DNA from: Lutimaribacter_A marinistellae
Lineage (GTDB): Bacteria > Pseudomonadota > Alphaproteobacteria > Rhodobacterales > Rhodobacteraceae
DNA: 64,000 nucleotides
NCBI RefSeq assembly: GCF_042648365.1
Contig: NZ_JBHRXI010000010.1
Coordinates: 124,001-188,000, forward strand
Direction: 5' to 3'
Part shown: positions 33,418 through 42,328 of the stretch, piece by piece
Layout: every line of letters starts with the position of its first letter
Position numbering within the stretch: position 1 is the stretch's first letter
The notes under the pieces: model-generated
The model's database searches: none
What the model saw: only the letters and a program-made list of their open reading frames with translations
Told to the model about the DNA's origin: nothing
Program-made: the position numbers and the translations under genes

Positions 33418-34477
33418 GCCGCTTTCCCCCGGTGCAACGATCGGTATCATCGGTGGTGGCCAGCTGGGCCGCATGCTGTCGGTCGCCGCGGCCCGTCTTG
33501 GCTTCAAGACCTGCATTCTGGAACCGGGTGGCGATTGCCCTGCCAGCCATGTCGCGAATTTTCACCTGCAGGCAGAGTATGACGATGAACAGGCGCTGGA
33601 ACGCTTTGCCGACGCTGTCGACGTCATCACCTACGAGTTCGAAAACATCCCCACAGCCTCGCTGGACCTGCTGGAAACGAAGTGTCCCATCAGACCGGGG
33701 CGTGAAGCCCTCAGGGTGAGCCAGGACCGGCTGACCGAAAAGAAATTCCTGCGCGATCTGGGTTTGGCAACCGCCCCCTTTGCCGCGGTCAGCGATGCAG
33801 ACGGCCTCAAGGCAGCGCTAGATGAAATCGGTGCGCCCGCCATCCTAAAGACGCGCCGTTTCGGATATGACGGCAAGGGGCAGGCTCGCCTGAAGGGGCT
33901 CGAAGATGCCGACAGCGCGCTCGAAGCGATGGCAGGCGCCGAGGCAATCCTCGAAGGTTTCGTCGATTTCAGCCACGAGGTCTCGGTCATCGCCGCCCGC
34001 GGCCCGGGTGGAGAGGTCGCATGTTTCGATCCCGGCGAAAACGTGCATCGCGACGGTATCCTGCGCACCACTTCCGTCCCGGCCCGACTGACAGCGGGGC
34101 AACGCACGGATGCCGTTCTGCTGGCCGCCAAGATCCTGAACGCGCTCGACTACGTTGGCGTGATGGGTGTCGAACTATTCGTCACGAACCAAGGGCTGAT
34201 CGTCAACGAGATCGCACCACGGGTGCACAATTCCGGCCATTGGACGCAAAATGGCTGCACCGTCGATCAGTTCGAGCAGCACATCCGCGCTGTCGCCGGA
34301 TGGCCGTTGGGCGATGGTCAGCGCCATGCCGACGTCGTAATGGAAAACCTGATCGGCGACGATATGGACCGTGTGCCGCAACTTGCCAAAGAGGCTGACA
34401 CCGCGCTGCACCTTTATGGAAAGGCCGAAACGCGGCCTGGCCGCAAGATGGGTCACGTCAACCGCATCCTGCGCTGA
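33410..34477 (+). CDS. purK: 5-(carboxyamino)imidazole ribonucleotide synthase
   Basis: A 355-residue ATP-grasp enzyme that makes N5-CAIR from AIR, ATP and bicarbonate. The N-terminal I-G-I-I-G-G-G-Q-L-G-R-M-L, the K-T-R-R-F-G-Y-D-G-K-G-Q ATP-grasp segment near 147 and the E-I-A-P-R-V-H-N-S-G-H-W-T signature near 263 are diagnostic. It starts inside the purE end, typical of purEK operons. The convergent phnM-like gene begins six bases after its stop. Confidence 0.97.
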   Translation: MPEPLSPGATIGIIGGGQLGRMLSVAAARLGFKTCILEPGGDCPASHVANFHLQAEYDDEQALERFADAVDVITYEFENIPTASLDLLETKCPIRPGREALRVSQDRLTEKKFLRDLGLATAPFAAVSDADGLKAALDEIGAPAILKTRRFGYDGKGQARLKGLEDADSALEAMAGAEAILEGFVDFSHEVSVIAARGPGGEVACFDPGENVHRDGILRTTSVPARLTAGQRTDAVLLAAKILNALDYVGVMGVELFVTNQGLIVNEIAPRVHNSGHWTQNGCTVDQFEQHIRAVAGWPLGDGQRHADVVMENLIGDDMDRVPQLAKEADTALHLYGKAETRPGRKMGHVNRILR

Positions 34478-34483
34478 GCGAAG

Positions 34484-35632
34484 CTAGCCGATCAGCCGCG
34501 CGGCGAGATCACCGGCAAGGTAGCTGGCGCGGCCACCCGCGAAAGTGCCGGCCACCCTGCCGTTTTCCTTGTCCAATACCACTATGTCGGCACGCAATCC
34601 CGGCGACAGTGTTCCCCTGTCCGAAAGTCCCAAAGCACCCGCTGGCCCCGAGGAGACCAGGCCCCAGGCCGCTTCGAAATCCAAAACACCCGTCTGTGCA
34701 AGCATGAGCGCGGCGCGCCGCGGGCTGGGATAATGGTAATCCGAAGCCAGAGCATCGCACAATCCCATTGCCACCAGATCCAGCGCGCTGACATTTCCCT
34801 TGTGCGATCCGCCTCGTACGAGATTAGGTGCCCCCATCACGATAAAATCCCCACCTGACCGCGCAGCCTCGGCAGCCTCGATCGTTTCGGGAAACTCGGA
34901 AATCCGCGCCCCTCTTTCGCGCCAGTAGTTTCGGGTTTTCGCAGTTCCATCATCATGACTGCCCATCAATACGCCATCCTCGAGCAGTTCCGTGCAAAGC
35001 GTATCAAGCGCGGCCGCGACCTCAGACCCCTTGGCGTGCAGATCCAGAAGCATCTCGAAATGTGCCTCGGGGTTACGACCAGCCTTGAGCGCCTGCCCCA
35101 CCAGACGCGGCGGCTTGCGACCTTGGCTTAGCCTGTCATGCGGCAGGTGGTCGTTGAAAACGATGTACTCGACCGCCCAATCTCGCAGTTTCTGTTTAAG
35201 CCCCTCGAAATGATCGAGCATATGGGTTTCGAATCGCAACTGCCCGCGTAGGTCCGTGGCGACCTCGTCGCGCATTGTGACCAACGCTTCGAACACCCGT
35301 GCGGCGAATTCGGGCCCGCGAAGCCCGCCCTCCCAGCTGTAGAACTGCGCCAGAACCGCCGTGGTGATTCCGTTGGCGGCTATCTCTGCCTCGGTCGCGA
35401 TCAGCCCCTCTTCTGTCGCCTTCATGACCCCGCGACGGGGGGCGACATGCGGTTCGAACCCATCGCCATGCAGATCCACGATACCCGGCAGCACCAAGAA
35501 ACCGCTCAGGTTCACCTCACGATACGTCTCATCCGTCACCTGCCCGCGAGCAATCGACAAGGGCGCGTCGACAAGCCCCTTGCCGGGCAGCAAAACCTCC
35601 GCCCCCGTGAATGTCAGTTCGAGCGCACTCAT
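34484..35632 (-). CDS. phnM: Alpha-D-ribose 1-methylphosphonate 5-triphosphate diphosphatase
   Basis: A 382-residue amidohydrolase-fold protein of the PhnM type. The N-terminal metal motif is V-D-L-H-G-D-G-F-E-P-H, followed by the conserved F-N-D-H-L-P near 165, G-S-H-D-D near 258 and D-Y-H-Y-P-S-P near 315. PhnM removes pyrophosphate from the triphosphate intermediate in C-P lyase phosphonate breakdown. None of the other phn genes is in this window, so it may be a stray member of the pathway or serve another triphosphate. The ATG at 35632 overlaps the lipase stop (ATGA). Confidence 0.85.
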   Translation of the reverse strand: MSALELTFTGAEVLLPGKGLVDAPLSIARGQVTDETYREVNLSGFLVLPGIVDLHGDGFEPHVAPRRGVMKATEEGLIATEAEIAANGITTAVLAQFYSWEGGLRGPEFAARVFEALVTMRDEVATDLRGQLRFETHMLDHFEGLKQKLRDWAVEYIVFNDHLPHDRLSQGRKPPRLVGQALKAGRNPEAHFEMLLDLHAKGSEVAAALDTLCTELLEDGVLMGSHDDGTAKTRNYWRERGARISEFPETIEAAEAARSGGDFIVMGAPNLVRGGSHKGNVSALDLVAMGLCDALASDYHYPSPRRAALMLAQTGVLDFEAAWGLVSSGPAGALGLSDRGTLSPGLRADIVVLDKENGRVAGTFAGGRASYLAGDLAARLIG

Positions 35633-36402
35633 CGGCTGGTCTCCGAGACGGGTTCGTTGCAATCGGCGCCTTCGCAGATCCGCTCGATCGCCCCGAAAAC
35701 CGAATCGAGCCACGAGATGTCGGGGTTGAAATGCCCGAATTCGATGAAGTGCAACGCCTGCGCAATGACACGCGGGTTGTTCATCATGAAGGTGTGAGTG
35801 ACAGGCAGAACGAGGTGATCGGCCATGCCTTCGACCTTGGTCGACTCGACCGAAACCTTGCCATCGTCCGGGCCCTCGATCATCGCAGAGAACACCGGGT
35901 TCAGAGAGTTCTCTCCGGCAATCACGCCAAGCTCGAAATCCACGGGCGGCAGGTGCCGCGGAATGCTGGCAGCACCGGTTCCCAGCGCCATGCCGGCGGG
36001 ACCGTTGAGCAGGCCAAAAACCTCCAGGTCGCCGAGAACGTCAACCAGTTCGCTGCCCTGGTTGGGCGGCCCCAGCATGACAACCCGTCCAAGCCCTTCG
36101 GGGTGGCCGGTACGCAGCCAATAACGCAGAAGAATCCCCCCCATGGAATGCGAAATGAAGTGAACGGGTTTAGTTTCGCAATTCTCCATCGCGGTCGGTA
36201 GGGTTCCCAACGCGAGTTCCGGGATCGGAAGATCGGTCGAAGGGTAAAATGGCACGACGACCTCGTAACCGCGCGCGCGCAGCAACTCTTCCATGACAGT
36301 GAAAGAGGCATCGGTGCGCGCCAGCCCGTGCAACAATACCACGCACTCGGCACGAAGCGGGGCCGCGAAGAAGGTCAAGATCAGGGCGAGGAACAGGCGC
36401 AT
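35629..36402 (-). CDS. Secreted alpha/beta hydrolase (lipase/esterase-like)
   Basis: A 257-residue protein with a signal peptide (1-18, A-A-P-L-R-A) and the alpha/beta-hydrolase core. The oxyanion region is V-V-L-L-H-G-L-A-R, the nucleophile elbow is S-H-S86-M-G-G, and a late His lies in V-T-H-T-F. It resembles the PGAP1-like/triacylglycerol lipase group acting on esters in the periplasm. The stop overlaps the phnM start, so co-translation is likely although the functional link is not obvious. Confidence 0.85.
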   Translation of the reverse strand: MRLFLALILTFFAAPLRAECVVLLHGLARTDASFTVMEELLRARGYEVVVPFYPSTDLPIPELALGTLPTAMENCETKPVHFISHSMGGILLRYWLRTGHPEGLGRVVMLGPPNQGSELVDVLGDLEVFGLLNGPAGMALGTGAASIPRHLPPVDFELGVIAGENSLNPVFSAMIEGPDDGKVSVESTKVEGMADHLVLPVTHTFMMNNPRVIAQALHFIEFGHFNPDISWLDSVFGAIERICEGADCNEPVSETSR

Positions 36403-36441
36403 GGCGCCTGCGATAGCCTTTCCGGCACCCGGACGAAAGCC

Positions 36442-37284
36442 TCAACCCCGGCGCGTCGGAAAAGAGGCGAGCGCGATGCCGCCGAGCACCACGACCGCCC
36501 CGACCAGCAGCGCGGGCGGAACGGATTCGCCGAGAAAGAGCAAACCGCTGGCGAGCGCGATCACCGGAACGCTGAGTTGTACCGTTGCGGTCACCGGAGC
36601 GGCCAGCCGGGGTACCAAACGGTACCAGAGCGCATATCCCAGTCCCGAGGTGACGGCGCCGGAGAGGATCGCAAGGCCAGCACCGGACGGAGTCATGCTC
36701 CAGCCTGCGTTGACCACCACAAGGGCCAATGCGGTAAGGGGAAATGCCAGCACGAAGTTCGCGGCAGTGGCAGAAAGCGCGTCAGGTTCCGCACGTCCGG
36801 CAAGCGTGTAGGCCGCCCACCCGGCCCCGGCGAGCGTCATGCAAAGCGCGCCGAACGGGTCGGCCTCGGCCCCCGCGCCCGGCCACAGAACCCAGGCGAG
36901 ACCGGCAAAGGCAACCAGCGCACCAAGGATTTGTCGGGGGGTTTGCACCGTTTTGTACATCGCCGAGACGGCAAAGATGCCGATTTGTACCACCCCGAAC
37001 AAGATCAATGCGCCAAGCCCGGCATCAAGTGACAGGTAGGCCAGCGAGAAACCGACCATGTAAAGCGTCAGCGACCCCGCCCCGACGAGGCGGCGGCGAG
37101 AGCCGAGCGGGATGGTGCCGCCGCGCAAGAGGACAAGCGCGGCCAGCATCACTGCCCCGGCCAGAACGCGCAGGGCAGCGAAGGCGCCGGGATCGGCGGC
37201 GGAGCTGTCGACCGCAAGCCGGTTGAGAACCGAGTTCGCCGCGAAGGCACACATCGTAAGAGCGGTGAGAAGGACAAGACGCAT
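36442..37284 (-). CDS. DMT family (EamA) transporter
   Basis: A 280-residue membrane protein with ten predicted helices in two EamA halves. Typical features are A-A-N-S-V-L-N-R near the N terminus, the G-A-L-V-A-F-A-G-L-A-W motif mid-protein and the L-L-F-L-G-E-S-V-P-P motif near 255. DMT transporters export or import metabolites; the substrate is unknown. The frame extends to 37419, but the membrane protein begins at the ATG at 37284, preceded by GAGAAGGACAAG. Divergent from a nucleotide cyclase gene. Confidence 0.88.
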   Translation of the reverse strand: MRLVLLTALTMCAFAANSVLNRLAVDSSAADPGAFAALRVLAGAVMLAALVLLRGGTIPLGSRRRLVGAGSLTLYMVGFSLAYLSLDAGLGALILFGVVQIGIFAVSAMYKTVQTPRQILGALVAFAGLAWVLWPGAGAEADPFGALCMTLAGAGWAAYTLAGRAEPDALSATAANFVLAFPLTALALVVVNAGWSMTPSGAGLAILSGAVTSGLGYALWYRLVPRLAAPVTATVQLSVPVIALASGLLFLGESVPPALLVGAVVVLGGIALASFPTRRG

Positions 37285-37412
37285 GTGGCAGGCTTGGCAG
37301 GCCGGTCCGGCATTGTCCACCGTCTTGGCGCATGCGGAAAACCGGCATGCATCCGGTAAATGTTTCATGCTAGGCTTCGAGGCGAGAGACCTGACCTGCC
37401 CGGCGCACCTGT

Positions 37413-38666
37413 ATGACATTCGATCACCGGAATGAAACCCTGCGCCGCGATCCGCGTGCCGCCGAACTGGTGAACTGGATCACGCAAGAGGGGCTATTGG
37501 GGAACTCGAACACATGGATGCTCGAGGCCTATTGCGAGAAACTCGTAGCTCTCGGTGTGCCGCTGTTCCGATACCATGTCACGCAGAACGCGCTGCATCC
37601 GGTTTACGGCGGGCTCGGCTTTGATTGGCAGGCCGGACGCGGAACGGTCAACCATGAGTACCGGCATTCCGACGAAGCCCCGCCCATCTGGCAGGCGAGT
37701 CCCTTCTTTTTCATGCTTGAAAACGGGCTTGATCGCTATCGCGAGACTGTCGAAGCACCTGACCGGCCCAGCCGTTTCAATATCATCAACGAGATGCGCC
37801 AACAGGGCGCGACCGACTACCTTGCAAAGATGATCGCCTTTACCCCTTGGGAAGAGGGCACCCCGATCACCCCCGGAGACAGGAACGAAGGGGCGATCAT
37901 GTCGTGGATGTCAGATGCCCCCGGCGGATTTTCCGAACACGACGTGCAGTTGATCGAAACCACCTGCCCGCTTTTGTCGCTTGCCATGAAGGCGCGCGCC
38001 AATCGCAAGACTGCGGAGTCGCTGTTGGCGATCTACCTGGGCCACGATGCCGGGCGGCGGGTGCTGTCGGGCGAGGTTCGGCGTGGCTCTTCCCGGTGGA
38101 TCGACGCGGTGATCTGCTGCTTTGACCTGGAAGGGTTTACCAGCCTGTCGCAACGTGTCGCGGGTGACACGCTGATCGCAATGCTCAACACCTATTACGA
38201 GCATGTCGTTTCGGCCATCGAGGACAATGGCGGCGATGTCCTGAAGTTCATGGGCGACGGGCTTATCGCCATCTTCGATCGCGACGCGGTGACCGACGCG
38301 CCCGACCGGGCGATGCGCGCCGTCATGGCCTTTGGCGCGGCGCTGGATGCCGAGAACGCGCAGAAGCGGGCCGAGGGACGCCCGGTACTGGATCATACCG
38401 TCGCGCTGCATGCCGGTCGGGTTCTTTATGGGAACATCGGGGGGGCGGCGCGGCTCGATTTCACCGTCATAGGGCCGGAGGTCAATTTTGCGGCGCGGCT
38501 TGGCAACATGCACAGGCCGCTCGGGCGTTCGGTGATCCTGTCGGAGGATGTCGCGCGCGACGTGACGCCGGTTGATGGTCGGGAATTGATCTCGCTTGGC
38601 CGCTACATGCTGCGCGGGGTGGACATGCCCAAGGAGCTTTTCACCATCCACATGAACGATGCCTGA
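37413..38666 (+). CDS. Class III adenylate cyclase with uncharacterised N-terminal domain
   Basis: A 417-residue soluble protein. Residues 1-195 form an alpha/beta domain without transmembrane helices that may be a sensor; it shares features with the N-terminal part of rhizobial-type cyclases but I cannot name it. Residues 225-410 are the CHD cyclase domain: metal ligands D238 (C-F-D-L-E-G-F-T) and D282 (G-D-G), K278 for adenine, the second specificity residue D349, and transition-state N358 and R362. All catalytic positions are intact, so cAMP production from ATP is expected. Convergent, 17 bases apart, with the PAS cyclase. Confidence 0.9.
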   Translation: MTFDHRNETLRRDPRAAELVNWITQEGLLGNSNTWMLEAYCEKLVALGVPLFRYHVTQNALHPVYGGLGFDWQAGRGTVNHEYRHSDEAPPIWQASPFFFMLENGLDRYRETVEAPDRPSRFNIINEMRQQGATDYLAKMIAFTPWEEGTPITPGDRNEGAIMSWMSDAPGGFSEHDVQLIETTCPLLSLAMKARANRKTAESLLAIYLGHDAGRRVLSGEVRRGSSRWIDAVICCFDLEGFTSLSQRVAGDTLIAMLNTYYEHVVSAIEDNGGDVLKFMGDGLIAIFDRDAVTDAPDRAMRAVMAFGAALDAENAQKRAEGRPVLDHTVALHAGRVLYGNIGGAARLDFTVIGPEVNFAARLGNMHRPLGRSVILSEDVARDVTPVDGRELISLGRYMLRGVDMPKELFTIHMNDA

Positions 38667-38683
38667 ACCGCGAGGGGGTTGCC

Positions 38684-39733
38684 TCAGCGCACGAGTCCGG
38701 GATTGCCCTCGATATTCATCAGCTCGACCGACCCGAGCCCCTTGATTTCATGTGCGCCGATATCGGTGATGTGAAACTGGTCGATCAGGTCGAATTTCAT
38801 CGACGTGGGCGCCACGATGGCCATCGGCCGGGCGAAGACCTGAAGGCGTGAGGCCATGTTCACCGCCGGGCCGAACACGTCGTAGACGTATTTCTGGATA
38901 CCCACGACCGAGCCGACCGCCGCACCGCTGCCCAGTCCGATGCGGGCCTGCCACTTGTTGGGATGGCTCTGGTTGCGCCGCTCGAGGTAGCGCAGGAAAC
39001 GCACGGCGCAATTCGCGACAGAGGTCGCGTGATCGGGGGCGGGTTCGGGCATGCCAGCCACGGCCAGATAGGCATCGCCGATGGTTTTGATACGCTCGCA
39101 GCCGAACTGCTCGCTTATGCGGTCAAACGCCGTGAAGATGTCGTTGAGCTCACCCAGGGTGACCGTCGGGTCGTTGCGCTCGGTGAAATCGGTGAAGCCC
39201 ACGAAATCGAGCATGAGGACGGACACGTTGCGGTAAAGCTGCGGCGTGACCACGCCGAATGTCTTGTACTCTTCGTAGACCGAACGGGGCATGAGGTTGA
39301 GCAGGAGCTTTTCGACACGCTCTTTTTCGCGTTCGAGTTCGCGCGTGTTGCGTTCGACCATGTTGGAGTAGCTGTCGATCATCTGCTCAAGTTCACGCAT
39401 GCGCGTGATGTTCTGACATTCGACCACGACCATCCTCTCGCCCTCGACCTCGGCCATGGACAGCGAAACGGAGATCACCAGCGATTTGCGGCGCGGCTTG
39501 ACGGTCACCTCGCTGGCGAAATGACCGACATCCAGAAGGGCCGCGCGCGCCTCGTCGCGCATCGCCTCGATGAATTGGTGGACCGCCTCGCTGGCCGACG
39601 GCTCTCCGAACCACTCGCCAAACGCCGCATTGTGGTAGACGAAGTGCAGATCCTCGAACCTGACGATCGCGACGCCGATGCCGATGGAGCGGAGAAGCTG
39701 CTCGTTGATGCCGGAGATCGCGAAACGGGTCAT
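38684..39733 (-). CDS. PAS-like/coiled-coil class III adenylate cyclase coupled to a truncated globin
   Basis: A 349-residue soluble cyclase. Residues 1-110 look like a PAS/HNOBA-type domain (V-A-I-V-R-F-E-D-L-H-F-V-Y-H-N), residues 112-148 form a coiled coil (R-E-L-E-Q-M-I-D to E-R-V-E-K-L-L-L-N-L-M-P), the same order as in soluble guanylate cyclases. The cyclase domain (165-345) has metal ligands D176 and D220, adenine-selecting K216 and D285, and N292 and R296. The K/D pair points to cAMP rather than cGMP. Its ATG overlaps the globin stop (ATGA), so the globin is the likely partner or regulator. Confidence 0.9.
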   Translation of the reverse strand: MTRFAISGINEQLLRSIGIGVAIVRFEDLHFVYHNAAFGEWFGEPSASEAVHQFIEAMRDEARAALLDVGHFASEVTVKPRRKSLVISVSLSMAEVEGERMVVVECQNITRMRELEQMIDSYSNMVERNTRELEREKERVEKLLLNLMPRSVYEEYKTFGVVTPQLYRNVSVLMLDFVGFTDFTERNDPTVTLGELNDIFTAFDRISEQFGCERIKTIGDAYLAVAGMPEPAPDHATSVANCAVRFLRYLERRNQSHPNKWQARIGLGSGAAVGSVVGIQKYVYDVFGPAVNMASRLQVFARPMAIVAPTSMKFDLIDQFHITDIGAHEIKGLGSVELMNIEGNPGLVR

Positions 39734-40092
39734 CGCTCGTGCACGATGAGGCTGCGCTTGGACTCCATCACCGCGGCGAGCGCGGCCGCGTCTTCAGGTG
39801 CGACGCCGTGCTGGTCGAGAGCCTGAACGAACAGCGAGATGATCTCGTCGAACTGCGGGTCGGAAATCGACAGATGCGCGTGCACCGCGCGCAGCCTTGC
39901 ATCGTTGATGGGTGCCGGTCCGCCCATGATACCCGATACGAACTTGGTCTGGTGGTCGATCTGGCGCGGCATGTCGACGTCGTCGAAGAACGGTCCCACG
40001 ACGTCGCTTTCCAGCACAAGGTCGTAGAATGTCATGACGATCCGGCTGACGACGCTGAACCCGCCATATTTCTCGAACGTGCTTCCAGACAT
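39730..40092 (-). CDS. Group I truncated hemoglobin
   Basis: A 120-residue truncated (2/2) globin of group I. By alignment with mycobacterial trHbN the B10 residue is Y23 (F-Y-D-L-V-L), the E11 residue Q48 (D-H-Q-T-K-F) and the proximal F8 histidine H71 (R-A-V-H-A-H). The G-G-P motif at 57-59 matches the family. A Tyr-B10/Gln-E11 distal pair normally stabilises bound oxygen or supports NO chemistry. The longer frame to 40173 is not supported. It is the first gene of a two-gene operon with the PAS cyclase, which suggests gas sensing or NO handling tied to cAMP. Confidence 0.9.
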   Translation of the reverse strand: MSGSTFEKYGGFSVVSRIVMTFYDLVLESDVVGPFFDDVDMPRQIDHQTKFVSGIMGGPAPINDARLRAVHAHLSISDPQFDEIISLFVQALDQHGVAPEDAAALAAVMESKRSLIVHER

Positions 40093-40156
40093 GGTGTTCG
40101 GTCCCAATGCGCACCAGTCCAGCCTATCGGCGGAGGCATGTTCGATCAAGCGCGCA

Positions 40157-40187
40157 AGAAAAAGGGGCCGCACGATGGCGGCCCCTT
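40157..40187 (-). terminator. Intrinsic terminator of groESL
   Basis: A perfect ten-base-pair stem (AAGGGGCCGC / GCGGCCCCTT, six-base loop) followed on the minus strand by a run of T. It lies 67 bases beyond the groEL stop codon and upstream of the globin gene on the same strand. Confidence 0.88.
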
Positions 40188-40254
40188 GGGTATTCTTGGC
40201 TTCAGGCTGATCGGCGGATGCCGTCAGAGCGATTTCGCAATGCGAAACCGGTCC

Positions 40255-41898
40255 TTACATCATGCCGCCCATGCCGCCCATGTCGGGCATGCCGCCACCG
40301 GCAGCTGCGCCTTCTTTCTGCGGCTTGTCGGCAACCATCGCTTCGGTGGTGATCAGCAGACCGGCGATCGACGCGGCGTCTTGCAGCGCGGTACGCACGA
40401 CCTTTGCCGGGTCGATCACGCCGAACTTGAACATGTCGCCATATTCTTCGGTCTGAGCATTGAAGCCGAAGGTCTTGTCGTCGCTTTCGCGGATCTTGCC
40501 CGCGACGACCGAGCCGTCGACGCCTGCGTTCTCTGCGATCTGGCGCAGCGGAGCTTCGAGAGCCTTGCGCACGATCGAGATGCCGACGTTCTGGTCGTTG
40601 TTGGCGCCCGACAGACCTTCAAGCGACTTGCCTGCCTGCACGAGGGCCACACCGCCACCGACGACGACACCTTCCTGCACGGCTGCGCGGGTCGCGTTCA
40701 GAGCGTCGTCCACGCGGTCCTTGCGCTCTTTCACTTCGACTTCGGTCATGCCGCCGACGCGGATAACAGCAACGCCGCCTGCCAGCTTGGCAACGCGCTC
40801 CTGCAGCTTCTCACGGTCGTAGTCGCTGGTGGTTTCTTCGATCTGGGTGCGGATCTGGGCAACGCGCGCCTCGATCTCGGCCTTCTCGCCTGCGCCATCG
40901 ACGATGGTGGTCTCATCCTTGGTGATGGAGACTTTCTTGGCGGTGCCGAGCATGTCCATGCCGACGTTTTCCAGCTTCATGCCGAGGTCTTCGGAGATGA
41001 CCTGGCCGCCCGTCAGGATCGCGATGTCCTGCAGCATGGCCTTGCGGCGGTCGCCGAAGCCCGGTGCCTTGACAGCTGCGATCTTGAGGCCGCCACGCAG
41101 TTTGTTGACCACGAGGGTCGCCAGCGCTTCGCCTTCGACATCTTCAGCAATGATCAGCAGGGGTTTCTGCGACTGGATCACCTGCTCCAGCAGGGGAACC
41201 ATCGGCTGCAGCGAGGAGAGTTTTTTCTCGTGCAGCAGGATCATGCAGTCTTCGAGGTCCGCGACCATCTTGTCGGGGTTGGTCACGAAGTAGGGCGACA
41301 GGTAGCCGCGATCGAACTGCATGCCTTCGACGACGTCGGTTTCGGTCTCGAGACCCTTGTTCTCTTCGACGGTGATGACGCCTTCGTTGCCGACTTTCTG
41401 CATCGCGTCAGCGATCTGGCGGCCGATTTCTTCTTCGCCGTTGGCGGAGATGGTGCCAACCTGAGCAACCTCGTCGGAGTTCTCGACGGTGCGGGCGGCG
41501 TCCTTGATGGACTGAACGACGCTGGCAGTTGCGAGGTCGATGCCGCGCTTGAGGTCCATCGGGTTCATGCCGGCGGCAACCGACTTCATGCCTTCCTTGA
41601 CGATGGCCTGGGCCAGAACGGTGGCGGTGGTGGTGCCGTCGCCAGCCTCGTCATTGGTGCGGGAAGCAACTTCCTTCACCATCTGTGCGCCCATGTTCTC
41701 GAACTTGTCTTCCAGTTCGATTTCCTTGGCGACCGAAACACCGTCCTTGGTGATGCGGGGCGCGCCGAACGACTTGTCGAGAACGACGTTGCGGCCTTTG
41801 GGGCCGAGGGTCACCTTGACCGCATCGGCCAGGATGTTGACGCCCTTGAGCATCTTGTTGCGGGCATCGGTATCGAATTTGACGTCCTTAGCAGACAT
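40255..41898 (-). CDS. groEL: Chaperonin GroEL (HSP60)
   Basis: A 547-residue chaperonin. It starts A-K-D-V-K-F-D-T-D-A-R, carries the ATP-binding V-T-L-G-P-K-G-R-N-V and G-D-G-T-T-T-A-T-V-L segments, and ends with the Gly-Gly-Met tail. With GroES it folds cytosolic proteins in an ATP-driven cage. It follows groES by 54 bases and ends at a strong terminator. Regulated through the CIRCE/RpoH region upstream of groES. Confidence 0.99.
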   Translation of the reverse strand: MSAKDVKFDTDARNKMLKGVNILADAVKVTLGPKGRNVVLDKSFGAPRITKDGVSVAKEIELEDKFENMGAQMVKEVASRTNDEAGDGTTTATVLAQAIVKEGMKSVAAGMNPMDLKRGIDLATASVVQSIKDAARTVENSDEVAQVGTISANGEEEIGRQIADAMQKVGNEGVITVEENKGLETETDVVEGMQFDRGYLSPYFVTNPDKMVADLEDCMILLHEKKLSSLQPMVPLLEQVIQSQKPLLIIAEDVEGEALATLVVNKLRGGLKIAAVKAPGFGDRRKAMLQDIAILTGGQVISEDLGMKLENVGMDMLGTAKKVSITKDETTIVDGAGEKAEIEARVAQIRTQIEETTSDYDREKLQERVAKLAGGVAVIRVGGMTEVEVKERKDRVDDALNATRAAVQEGVVVGGGVALVQAGKSLEGLSGANNDQNVGISIVRKALEAPLRQIAENAGVDGSVVAGKIRESDDKTFGFNAQTEEYGDMFKFGVIDPAKVVRTALQDAASIAGLLITTEAMVADKPQKEGAAAGGGMPDMGGMGGMM

Positions 41899-41952
41899 AT
41901 GCCTTGCTCCTTGGATTTACATTAGTTCTGCGATCGAATGAAGCGGACTGGC

Positions 41953-42264
41953 TCAGGCGGCCTTGGCGGCTGCCGAGGACTCGATGATGCCGAGAATGTC
42001 GCTTTCCTTCATGATCAGCAGTTCCTCACCGTCGACGGTGACCTCGGTGCCGGACCACTTGCCGAACAGGACCTTGTCCCCTTCCGAAACGGCCATGGGG
42101 ATCAGTTCGCCGCTGTCCTTGCGGGCCCCTTCGCCGCATGCGACGATGATACCCTCGGCGGGCTTTTCCTTGGCGCTGTCGGGAATGATCAGTCCGCCAG
42201 CCGTCTTCTCGTCGCTTTCCACGCGGCGCACCAGCACCCGGTCATGAAGAGGTTTGAATGCCAT
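41953..42264 (-). CDS. groES: Co-chaperonin GroES
   Basis: A 103-residue GroES, slightly longer than usual through an Ala-rich tail. It has the K-P-L-H-D-R-V-L-V-R-R start, the mobile loop (E-K-T-A-G-G-L-I-I-P-D) and the G-D-K-V-L-F-G-K strand. It caps the GroEL ring. AAGGAGCTGC lies ahead of the ATG. First gene of the groESL operon, directly downstream of a CIRCE element. Confidence 0.99.
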   Translation of the reverse strand: MAFKPLHDRVLVRRVESDEKTAGGLIIPDSAKEKPAEGIIVACGEGARKDSGELIPMAVSEGDKVLFGKWSGTEVTVDGEELLIMKESDILGIIESSAAAKAA

Positions 42265-42328
42265 CTTTGCAGCTCCTTAAGCTCAAAGTACGTTTGCGTT
42301 CGCCCCCGCGCTCCCCCGCGGCAGGCAG

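Noticed and set aside
39739..41925. 728-residue open frame on the plus strand opposite groEL and the globin
   Set aside because: It crosses a strong terminator and three real minus-strand genes. It is antisense to groEL codons and has no recognisable domain.
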